A DNA stretch of 64,000 bases from Paenibacillus sp. BSR1-1. GTDB taxonomy: Bacteria > Bacillota > Bacilli > Bacillales > Cytobacillaceae. Every line of letters begins with the position of its first letter. Position 1 is the stretch's first letter. Below are positions 51,082-57,833 of the stretch, in pieces. The position numbers were made by a program, and so were the translations under genes. The stretch covers positions 35,083-99,082 of the forward strand of contig NZ_JAQMWQ010000022.1 in the NCBI RefSeq assembly GCF_030403775.1, in the 5' to 3' direction. The notes under the pieces were generated by a model. It had not been told where the DNA came from and did no database searches. It worked only from the letters and a program-made list of their open reading frames with translations.

Positions 51082-52178
51082 AAAGGAAGACACTGCTTTG
51101 CCTATCGCTTGTGGCCATGATGATGACCGGATGCGCGGACCAAATGTTTGTTGAAGATGTCAGTCTGTCACTTATACTCGGTTTAGACTTAGATCAGGAT
51201 GACCATTTATTGGTGTATATGTCAAGTCCGGTATTTAACAAAGAAGCAAAGGTAAAAGAGGAGAAAGTCGAAGTGAAGGCTGTTTCAATTCGAGATTCCA
51301 GGGAACTGTTTGATCAGACCGTAATGGCTTTAACATCAGGTAGCAAAACGCAATTACTCTTAGTCGGGAAAAAGCTGTTAAAACGAAAAAATTGGATTGA
51401 TTACATCGATCCTTTTTATCGGGACCCCAAAAATACGGTTACAACAAGAGTTGTCGCCGTAGATGGTCCTGTTTCGGATGTCATTTTTTTTAGGCCCAAA
51501 GACAAGCCGCGTCTCCCTTTGTATTTAGCCAATTTAGTCGATACAGCCTACAGAAGAAATGTGACCATAAAAACGACTCTTCAAGAATTTCATGAGCAAA
51601 CGACGGAAAAAGGGATAACAGCAAGCATTACCGAAATGAAAAAAGACCACAAAATCATGTTGACTGGAACTGCACTGCTTGATGAACAGAGCAAATATAA
51701 GTTAAGCATAACACCAAATGAAAACAAATTATTACGTATCCTGCAGCATAAAACAAAAGGGGATTTCCCATTTACCATTTCAGTCCCTATGGAATCGAAT
51801 GGACATGATCATTGGATCAGCTTTAGTACTCCGAGCATCAAGACGAAAACAAGGGTAAGGTATGACAATCATTTTATTTTTAACACAGACGTAAAAATGA
51901 GAGTTATCATTACAGAACGGCTTTTTCCATTCAATGTACGGAGAGATGCAGCGAAACTGCAAAAGAGTATTGAAAAGAAAATGCAAGCGGATTTTGAGCG
52001 CTTAATAAAGAAAACGCAAACCACGGGGATTGACCCTTTCGGATTTGGAATCTATGCAAGAGCTTATACGTACCCAGAGTGGAAAAAAGTCCAAAATCAA
52101 TGGGGAAAAGCCTTTTCGAAGGCTGATGTGAACGTCAAGGTACATGTAACTATTGGCGGGATGGGGACGATTAAGTAG
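51078..52178 (+). CDS. gerC-like: GerC family germinant receptor lipoprotein, copy 1
   Basis: A 366-residue lipoprotein with signal MKRKTLLCLSLVAMMMTGC, lipobox MTGC (cysteine 19). The C subunit is anchored on the outer face of the spore inner membrane. It starts with TTG overlapping the gerB stop, after CGGAGGG. It differs from copy 2 at about 25 of 366 residues, mostly outside residues 85-235, where the two are almost identical. Confidence 0.94.
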   Translation: MKRKTLLCLSLVAMMMTGCADQMFVEDVSLSLILGLDLDQDDHLLVYMSSPVFNKEAKVKEEKVEVKAVSIRDSRELFDQTVMALTSGSKTQLLLVGKKLLKRKNWIDYIDPFYRDPKNTVTTRVVAVDGPVSDVIFFRPKDKPRLPLYLANLVDTAYRRNVTIKTTLQEFHEQTTEKGITASITEMKKDHKIMLTGTALLDEQSKYKLSITPNENKLLRILQHKTKGDFPFTISVPMESNGHDHWISFSTPSIKTKTRVRYDNHFIFNTDVKMRVIITERLFPFNVRRDAAKLQKSIEKKMQADFERLIKKTQTTGIDPFGFGIYARAYTYPEWKKVQNQWGKAFSKADVNVKVHVTIGGMGTIK

Positions 52179-52204
52179 TACATGGCAATGCGGTTTCATA
52201 AAAT

Positions 52205-52216
52205 GAGAACCGTCCC
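52205..52216. repeat. Dispersed-element half-copy at the duplication junction
   Basis: GAGAACCGTCCC is the right arm of the GGGGACGGTTCT element. The interval between GGCAATG and TTTGGTTTCGA is 26 bases here and only 6 in the second copy, so this fragment was gained or lost after duplication. Confidence 0.7.
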
Positions 52217-52227
52217 TTTGGTTTCGA

Positions 52228-52630
52228 AACCATTGGTATTGTGGGAGGCATTATTATTGGGCAGGCGGCTGTTGCTGTGGGAATTGTCAGCAACATTATG
52301 ATCATTGTCGTTGCCGTTACAGCCATCGCTTCTTATAACATCCCTAATTATGATAGGAGTTCGTCCATTAGACTGTTAAGATTTCCAATGATGCTATCCG
52401 CCGCCATGTTTGGAGTTGTAGGGCTTGTGGTAGGCTGGATGACCATAGTTGCCCACCTGGTTAGTCTTGAATCATTAGGCACACCCTATGGAACTCCGCT
52501 GGCTCCATTCCGATTTGCCGATATGAAGGATGCATTTCTGCGCTTTCCTTTATGGACAATGAAAAGCCGCCCAAAAGGAACCGGGGCAATTCCGACTATT
52601 CGACAAGGGCGAAATCGCACAAAAAGGTGA
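52228..52630 (+). pseudogene. Truncated gerA fragment (3' end only)
   Basis: It retains only about the last 130 codons of gerA: the membrane-spanning VGIVSNIMIIVVAVTAIAS part to the basic tail RQGRNRTKR. It lacks the whole N-terminal domain and the first membrane helices. A GTG at 52241 could initiate a 129-residue product, but no ribosome binding site is seen; it is more likely a by-product of the duplication. Its frame is intact and its stop keeps the 5-bp spacing to gerB copy 2. Confidence 0.85.
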
Positions 52631-52634
52631 AACG

Positions 52635-53735
52635 ATGAAGAAATATGCCTATAATGAAATCACTCTCATGCAGTATATTTTTTTGATTAATGGAACGCAG
52701 GTAGGTACCGGGGTTCTATCCCTACCGCGCATACTTGCTGAAAAAGCTGGAAGCGACGGTTGGATCGCTATCATAATTGGCTGGTTATCCTCGGTCGCTG
52801 CCAGCATTTTTTTAGTGAAAACAGGTGCAAAATACCCTGAGGACACCCTTTACGAAATTCTAATACGTTTTTTCGGAAAAATACTGGGGAAAGCGCTCAT
52901 CTCGGTTTACATAGTGTACTTTGCATTTTACGCGTGGACCATTCTTGTAAATGCCTGTCTCTATATCAAGGCATGGTTTCTGCCTAAAACCCCTGATTAT
53001 ATCATTTTGCTATTATTTTCGATTCCGACTTTTTTTGTAGCCCGCAATGGGTTACGTGTTTTAGGTAGGTACTCGGAACTATCTTTTTATATGGTCATTT
53101 GGATTCCTTTGTTTTTTTTGATACCGCTAAAGGATGGAAATTGGCTTCACTTTCTTCCTTTGCTTAAAGAAGGGTGGCGACCGGTTTTATCTGCTGTCCC
53201 GACCACAGTTTTTTCCTTTTTAGGATTTGAAGTAGCGTTCTTCTTGTACCCCTTTTTACAAAAAAAGCAGCATGCGGTACTCGGAATTACGATTGCGAAT
53301 ACCCTAACGATGTTGTTTTATTTATTTGTAACGGTTGTCTGCTTTGCCTATTTTAGCCCTGATGGGATTATTGAATTCAATCAGCCTGTCCTGAATTTAC
53401 TTAAACTCATTGAATTTCGTTTTTTGGAGCGTTTTGACATGGTTTTACTGGCTGTTTATCTGATTGTTGTTTCCACAGCCTGGATTCCTTGCGTATTCTT
53501 TGCTGCGTTTTGTTCTAGTCAATTACTTGGAAAACAGGATCACAGCAATTACGTGATTATTTTATTATTGATCATTATTGGAGTGGTATTTTGGCTCGAT
53601 CCAACTTGGATTGATTCGGAAGGGTGGCAGAAGAAGGTGGTCAAAGGCGGGCTATTATTGGCATTCGTTGCCCCGCCCTTTTTATGGGTTTATAGCTGGA
53701 TATATGAAAAGTTCCGTCGGAGGGTAAGCCATTGA
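52635..53735 (+). CDS. gerB-like: GerB family germinant receptor B subunit, copy 2
   Basis: A 366-residue paralogue of copy 1. Substitutions are scattered through membrane segments (for example IPCVFFAAFCSSQ against IPYVYLAPFCFSQ near residues 285-297), which could alter germinant specificity. It keeps the same TTGA overlap with the following gerC copy. Without a full gerA in the second unit, it would have to pair with the GerA of unit 1. Confidence 0.93.
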   Translation: MKKYAYNEITLMQYIFLINGTQVGTGVLSLPRILAEKAGSDGWIAIIIGWLSSVAASIFLVKTGAKYPEDTLYEILIRFFGKILGKALISVYIVYFAFYAWTILVNACLYIKAWFLPKTPDYIILLLFSIPTFFVARNGLRVLGRYSELSFYMVIWIPLFFLIPLKDGNWLHFLPLLKEGWRPVLSAVPTTVFSFLGFEVAFFLYPFLQKKQHAVLGITIANTLTMLFYLFVTVVCFAYFSPDGIIEFNQPVLNLLKLIEFRFLERFDMVLLAVYLIVVSTAWIPCVFFAAFCSSQLLGKQDHSNYVIILLLIIIGVVFWLDPTWIDSEGWQKKVVKGGLLLAFVAPPFLWVYSWIYEKFRRRVSH

Positions 53736-54832
53736 AAAGGAAGACACTGCTTTGCCTATCGCTTGTGGCTATGATGATGACCGGATGCGCGGATCAAATG
53801 TATATTGAAGATGTCACATTGTCACTTATACTAGGATTAGACTTGGATGAGGATGGCAATTTATTGGTGTTTATGTCAAGTCCGGTGTTTAACAAAGAAG
53901 CAAAGGTAAAAGAGGAGAAAGTCGAAGTGAAGGCTGTTTCAATTCGAGATTCCAGGGAGCTATTTGATACGACCGTAATGGCTTTAACATCTGGAAGCAA
54001 AACGCAATTACTCTTAGTCGGGAAAAAACTGTTGAAACAAAAAAATTGGATTGATTACATCGATCCTTTTTATCGGGACCCCAAAAATACGGTTACAACA
54101 AGAGTTGTCGCTGTAGATGGTCCTGTTTCGGACGTCATTTTTTTTAGACCCAAAGACAAGCCGCGTCTCCCTTTGTATTTAGCCAATTTAGTGGATACAG
54201 CCTACAGAAGAAATGTGACCATAAAAACGACTCTTCAAGAATTTCATGAGCAAACGACGGAAAAAGGGATAACAGCAAGCATTACCGAATTGAAAAAAGA
54301 CCACAAAATCATGTTGACTGGAACTGCACTGCTTGATGAACAGAGCAAATATAAGTTAAGCATAACACCAAATGAAAACAAATTATTACGTATCCTGCAG
54401 CATAAAACAAAAGGGGATTTCCCATTTACCATTTCCGTGCCTTTGGATTCGAATGGACATGATCATTGGATCAGCTTTAGTACACCAAGAATCAAGGTAA
54501 AAACAAGGGTAAGGTATGACAATCATTTTATTTTTGACACAGACGTAAAAATGAGAGTTGCCATTACAGAACGGCTTTTTCCATTCAATGTACGGAGCGA
54601 TGCAGCGAAATTGCAAAAGAGCATGGAAAAGAAAATGCAAACGGATTTTGAGCGCTTAATAAAAAAAACGCAAACTAAGGGGATTGACCCTTACGGATTT
54701 GGGATCTATGCAAGAGCTTATAAGTACCCAGAGTGGATAAAAGTCCAGAATCAATGGGGAAAAGCGTTTGCGAAAGCTGATGTGAACGTCAAGGTACATG
54801 TAACAATTAGCGGAATGGGGACGATCAAGTAG
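53732..54832 (+). CDS. gerC-like: GerC family germinant receptor lipoprotein, copy 2
   Basis: A 366-residue lipoprotein with the same signal and lipobox as copy 1. TTG start after CGGAGGG, overlapping gerB copy 2. Full-length and apparently functional. No clear T-rich terminator follows; the hydroxyacid dehydrogenase gene begins about 105 bp further on. Confidence 0.93.
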   Translation: MKRKTLLCLSLVAMMMTGCADQMYIEDVTLSLILGLDLDEDGNLLVFMSSPVFNKEAKVKEEKVEVKAVSIRDSRELFDTTVMALTSGSKTQLLLVGKKLLKQKNWIDYIDPFYRDPKNTVTTRVVAVDGPVSDVIFFRPKDKPRLPLYLANLVDTAYRRNVTIKTTLQEFHEQTTEKGITASITELKKDHKIMLTGTALLDEQSKYKLSITPNENKLLRILQHKTKGDFPFTISVPLDSNGHDHWISFSTPRIKVKTRVRYDNHFIFDTDVKMRVAITERLFPFNVRSDAAKLQKSMEKKMQTDFERLIKKTQTKGIDPYGFGIYARAYKYPEWIKVQNQWGKAFAKADVNVKVHVTISGMGTIK

Positions 54833-54939
54833 TACATGGCAATGTATCCTTTTGGTTTCGATAGGTATTTTATTGGTGAATTAGGGGTCGACACTATTAC
54901 AATAGATATATCATGAAAGAGAGGAAAGTGAGGCTGCCT

Positions 54940-55917
54940 ATGAAACCAAAGGTTATTGTTTATAAGAAACTCTATTCCACAGTTTTGGAATATATCCGGG
55001 AAGCGTGTGAGGTCGTTTATTTTGAAGAGTTGAATGAAGATACATATGATAGTTTTTACCAAGAGTTAAAGGATGCCAAGGGAATTCTGGGGTCCCGTTT
55101 AAAGGTAGATCAAGAGTTTTTGGAACATGCTCCTCAGTTAAAAATTGTGAGTAATGTTTCTGTTGGCTATGACAACTTTGATATTCCTGCCATAACCAGT
55201 CGAGGCGTCATGGCTACCAATACTCCAGGCGTTTTAAATGATACCGTTGCAGATACGATTTTTGGGCTGATGCTGGCCACCGCCAGACGAATGCCGGAAT
55301 TGAATCAGTATGTGAAGGAAGGTAAATGGTCACCAACAGATGGTGAGAATCTGTTTGGAGTCGATGTGCACCATAAAAAGCTAGGCATCATTGGAATGGG
55401 CGGAGTCGGAATGGCCATTGCCAAAAGAGCTCATTTTGGATTTGATATGCCAATTTTGTATCATAATCGCTCCCGTAATCTTGAAGCGGAGCAAACCTTT
55501 CAGGCAACGTATTGCACCCTCGAGGAATTGTTGCGGGAATCGGATTTTGTTTGCCTTATGACCCCGCTGACTCCGGAGACCGTGAAGCTGATTGGTGAAG
55601 AGGAATTTAAGTTAATGAAGAAATCGGCTATTTTTGTGAATGGCTCGCGGGGTGCGACGGTAGATGAAGAGGCCATGGTTCGGGCACTGCAAAATCGGGA
55701 TATCCTGGCGGCAGGACTCGATGTTTTTGAGCAGGAGCCTGTTCAAGCGGATCATCCGCTGCTGTCGATGGATAATGTGGTGACTTTACCGCATATTGGA
55801 TCGGCCACCCATGAAACTCGATTGAAAATGGCGCAGCTGGCTGCTGAGAACCTGGTCAAGGGAGTGCAGGGGGAGATACCTCCGAACCTAATCAATCCCT
55901 TTGTATGCCAGCGCTGA
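54940..55917 (+). CDS. D-2-hydroxyacid dehydrogenase (glyoxylate/hydroxypyruvate reductase type)
   Basis: A 325-residue NAD(P)-dependent dehydrogenase. Substrate-domain start VIVYKKLYSTVLEYI, nucleotide loop LGIIGMGGVGMAIAKRA (GxGxxG), catalytic Arg in NGSRGATVDE, Glu in DVFEQEPV and His in LPHIGSATHETR. It resembles GhrB/YvcT-type enzymes that reduce glyoxylate, hydroxypyruvate or 2-ketogluconate. ATG 54940 after GTGAGG is preferred over ATG 54913. Physiological substrate not determined. Confidence 0.9.
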   Translation: MKPKVIVYKKLYSTVLEYIREACEVVYFEELNEDTYDSFYQELKDAKGILGSRLKVDQEFLEHAPQLKIVSNVSVGYDNFDIPAITSRGVMATNTPGVLNDTVADTIFGLMLATARRMPELNQYVKEGKWSPTDGENLFGVDVHHKKLGIIGMGGVGMAIAKRAHFGFDMPILYHNRSRNLEAEQTFQATYCTLEELLRESDFVCLMTPLTPETVKLIGEEEFKLMKKSAIFVNGSRGATVDEEAMVRALQNRDILAAGLDVFEQEPVQADHPLLSMDNVVTLPHIGSATHETRLKMAQLAAENLVKGVQGEIPPNLINPFVCQR

Positions 55918-55945
55918 AAACGGCCCCTTTGAAGTACTGGAGGAA

Positions 55946-55994
55946 TTTTCCTGTTTAACGTTTAATATAATTTATATGATGTTAAACAGGAAAA
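55946..55994 (+). promoter_or_regulatory. 14-bp perfect inverted repeat around a promoter-like segment
   Basis: TTTTCCTGTTTAAC (55946-55959) and its exact complement GTTAAACAGGAAAA (55981-55994) are separated by 21 bases containing TATAAT and TATGAT. The right arm runs directly into GGGGG, the ribosome binding site of the next gene. It could be an operator, or an RNA hairpin that limits access to that site. Confidence 0.5.
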
Positions 55995-56007
55995 GGGGGA
56001 ATATCCT

Positions 56008-56616
56008 ATCGAACGTGAGACCAATGCAAAAACATCGGTATTCGCTTCACCTTCAACACGGTTTGCCCGAATCGCAAGGAATCTAGGGATTGGCTTTTTT
56101 TCTGCGGTTATTACCGGAATTCTTGCTGGTCTATTATTACGCCTTGTAATGAAAATGATCGCGGTTGTATTCCCTCACTTGGCCAGTGGATTTACCTTCC
56201 AAGGAACTTTTTTCTTAGTCATATTAGGTCTCGGTTTTACTTTGGCTAACAGTATCATCTATACGTTTATTCACCATTACCTGCCCAACGGCTGGGCACG
56301 TAAAGGGTTGATTTATGGAGCGATGACTCTATGTATTTTCGGAATTCCCTTCTTTTTATCCAATCCAGGTAATGAATTGTTTGGACCACAAGCTTCATTA
56401 GGAATCACTTTGTTCTCGCTTCTTTTCCTATTGGGGGGTCTTCTTTTAGCGATGTCGGTCCATTTGGTAACAAATTGGGTCGATCGCATACCTATCAGGC
56501 GGATATACGCTTATGTTTTTTTCGGCCTTCTCGTCATACCCGCGATTGTCCTATTAGGCGGCATCATCTATGAGATTTTCACTGAAATCATTCCTGCAAT
56601 AAGGTTAAACTTTTAA
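56008..56616 (+). CDS. Four-helix membrane protein with an unclear start
   Basis: The first ATG in frame is 56149, which has no ribosome binding site and would cut into the first hydrophobic helix (GFFSAVITGILAGLLLRLV). The frame is open upstream to about 55965 and AAAAGGGGG (55991-55999) lies 8 bp before ATC 56008. Either AUC is used, or a one-base indel in the G5 run hides a start at ATG 55975/55978. The product (about 202 residues from 56008) has four to five membrane segments and no recognised family. Confidence 0.55.
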   Translation: MERETNAKTSVFASPSTRFARIARNLGIGFFSAVITGILAGLLLRLVMKMIAVVFPHLASGFTFQGTFFLVILGLGFTLANSIIYTFIHHYLPNGWARKGLIYGAMTLCIFGIPFFLSNPGNELFGPQASLGITLFSLLFLLGGLLLAMSVHLVTNWVDRIPIRRIYAYVFFGLLVIPAIVLLGGIIYEIFTEIIPAIRLNF

Positions 56617-56626
56617 ATATTTGCAC

Positions 56627-56655
56627 AGAGAAGTGGTGGAGCACTTCTCTTTTTG
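56627..56655 (+). terminator. Terminator of the membrane protein gene
   Basis: AGAGAAGTG (56627-56635) and CACTTCTCT (56642-56650) are followed by TTTTTG; the same arms as at 1361 and 60361. Confidence 0.88.
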
Positions 56656-56745
56656 TTTAGAAAAAGCCTTCGACCTCCGCTATTCATTAGGAACCTGAAT
56701 ATTTTTTGGTCTACTACGAATCCTACTTTTAGGAGGTGACAAAAG

Positions 56746-56904
56746 ATGGAAGGGAAAGAGAAAGATAGGGAGCAAGAAGAAAAAGAGGAATCCATCCATG
56801 CAATGGACCAGGGACTAGACTTAATATTCAAAGTCGTAAATAATATGACCGGGTTGGACAAGGGTAATGATGGGATTGACGATAATAATGATAAAAAAGA
56901 TTAA
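56746..56904 (+). CDS. 52-residue acidic, highly charged small protein
   Basis: AGGAGGTGA (56731-56739), a near-perfect ribosome binding site, lies 6 bp before ATG 56746. The 52-residue product has a Glu/Lys-rich N-terminal third (EGKEKDREQEEKEE), a short amphipathic centre (AMDQGLDLIFKVVNNMTGL) and an Asp/Asn-rich end (DDNNDKKD). No family recognised. A short GC hairpin follows. A sigma-G-like TGAATA-17-AATCCTA is at 56696-56725 but would put the transcript start inside the ribosome binding site, so it is doubtful. Confidence 0.7.
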   Translation: MEGKEKDREQEEKEESIHAMDQGLDLIFKVVNNMTGLDKGNDGIDDNNDKKD

Positions 56905-56908
56905 CTTG

Positions 56909-56930
56909 AGCGCCTTTTATGGCGTTTTTC
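56909..56930 (+). terminator. Weak terminator after the small acidic gene
   Basis: GCGCC (56910-56914) and GGCGT (56921-56925), with one wobble, are followed by TTTTC. Confidence 0.5.
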
Positions 56931-57164
56931 TATTTTTAGAAAAACTTATATAGGCCTTCATTAAAATATGGAAATTCATCCTTTGAAAGATTCATCATAT
57001 CGAGGATCTCTGACTGTCATACCAGACACATCAATGAAAAGTTTTACCTTTCTGTCCATAACAAGCACATTATCTGTATAAGCCAAATCAATCAAATTAA
57101 GATAAATATAAGCCAAGGGGACGTTCTGGTGTTGTGTTATAATGACCTGAAAGGTTGTGATGTA

Positions 57165-57539
57165 ATGAACAAATTTATTGTCGTTGTTTTTAGTATTGTA
57201 TTGGTTTTGATCTCAGGATGCAGTTCAAATAACTTTCAGATAAAGCTCTCTACGCCAAAATCGTTTACACCTGGGCAGGCTTCTCCCATTGAATTGAAAA
57301 TCCTGGACCTTGAAGGGAAACCTGTTGAAGGTGCAAAGGTTAGCGCCGTATTGAAAATGCAAGGGATGAGTCATGGCGATCTTTCCATGAAGCTGCAGGA
57401 AATCGGGGATGGAGTCTACGCCGGGAAAGCCAATATTGAGATGGAAGGCGATTATACGGCAGCCATTAAGATCGATTATAAAGGAGAAAAATGGGCGGGG
57501 GAGAAACGATTTTCCATTGTTTATAAGAATGCACAGTAG
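57165..57539 (+). CDS. FixH/YtkA-like lipoprotein
   Basis: A 124-residue lipoprotein: short signal MNKFIVVVFSIVLVLISGC with lipobox ISGC, then a single Ig-like beta-sandwich. The pattern of loops (DLEGKPVEGAKVSAVLKMQGMSHG, then GVYAGKANIEMEGDYTAAIKI) is typical of YtkA/FixH-like domains. The methionine/histidine stretch KMQGMSHGDLSM could bind copper. Start 57165 is chosen over 57129 because the signal peptide begins there. Monocistronic. Confidence 0.75.
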   Translation: MNKFIVVVFSIVLVLISGCSSNNFQIKLSTPKSFTPGQASPIELKILDLEGKPVEGAKVSAVLKMQGMSHGDLSMKLQEIGDGVYAGKANIEMEGDYTAAIKIDYKGEKWAGEKRFSIVYKNAQ

Positions 57540-57592
57540 GCCGATTCGGGTGCCGGGATTTATGGTTTTTATCTTCCATTTTTTGTCTGAAA

Positions 57593-57703
57593 GTCCAAAG
57601 TGGATAAAAAAATGTCCAAAGGCACCCTGAAATTGTCCAATACCCACGAAAAAATGTCCAAACCCACCCCGAAATTGTCCAAACCCTCCTCAAAAATGTC
57701 CAA
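57593..57703. repeat. Array of six 21-bp units (array 21-I)
   Basis: GTCCAA recurs at 57593, 57614, 57635, 57656, 57677 and 57698, exactly 21 bp apart, separated by AAAAA or GAAAT tracts and C-rich pieces. It fills the gap between the lipoprotein and penicillin-binding protein genes. Confidence 0.9.
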
Positions 57704-57833
57704 TCCAATTTTTTTAAAACCTCACCCATAAAAATCATCTACCCTTCGAATGTATATAAATAGCTCCACGTAAAATGACATCCAAATACTGGATGAATCA
57801 ACTTTGAGTAACTAAACATGGGAGAGAAGAAGA

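Larger units (their letters stand above)
49574..52227 (+). repeat. Tandem duplication unit, copy 1
   Basis: Spans the 3' part of gerA, gerB, gerC and a short downstream stretch ending in TTTGGTTTCGA. It is colinear with 52228-54861, without internal indels apart from a 20-base difference just after gerC. Confidence 0.9.
52228..54861 (+). repeat. Tandem duplication unit, copy 2
   Basis: The copy begins at AACCATTGGTATTGTGG, equivalent to copy 1 from 49574, and ends at TTTGGTTTCGA (54851-54861). The length difference from copy 1 (20 bases) is fully explained by the repeat fragment after gerC. Confidence 0.9.

Noticed and set aside
55901..56086. 61-codon ORF between the dehydrogenase and the membrane protein
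   Set aside because: It starts inside the dehydrogenase gene without a ribosome binding site; only its ATG at 55978 is of interest as a possible frameshifted start for the membrane protein.
56696..56725. Sigma-G promoter for the 52-residue protein
   Set aside because: The boxes fit, but the predicted transcript start would fall inside the Shine-Dalgarno sequence.
57466..57738. Minus-strand ORF with WTF-rich heptads
   Set aside because: Produced by reading array 21-I backwards through the end of the lipoprotein gene; no start signals.
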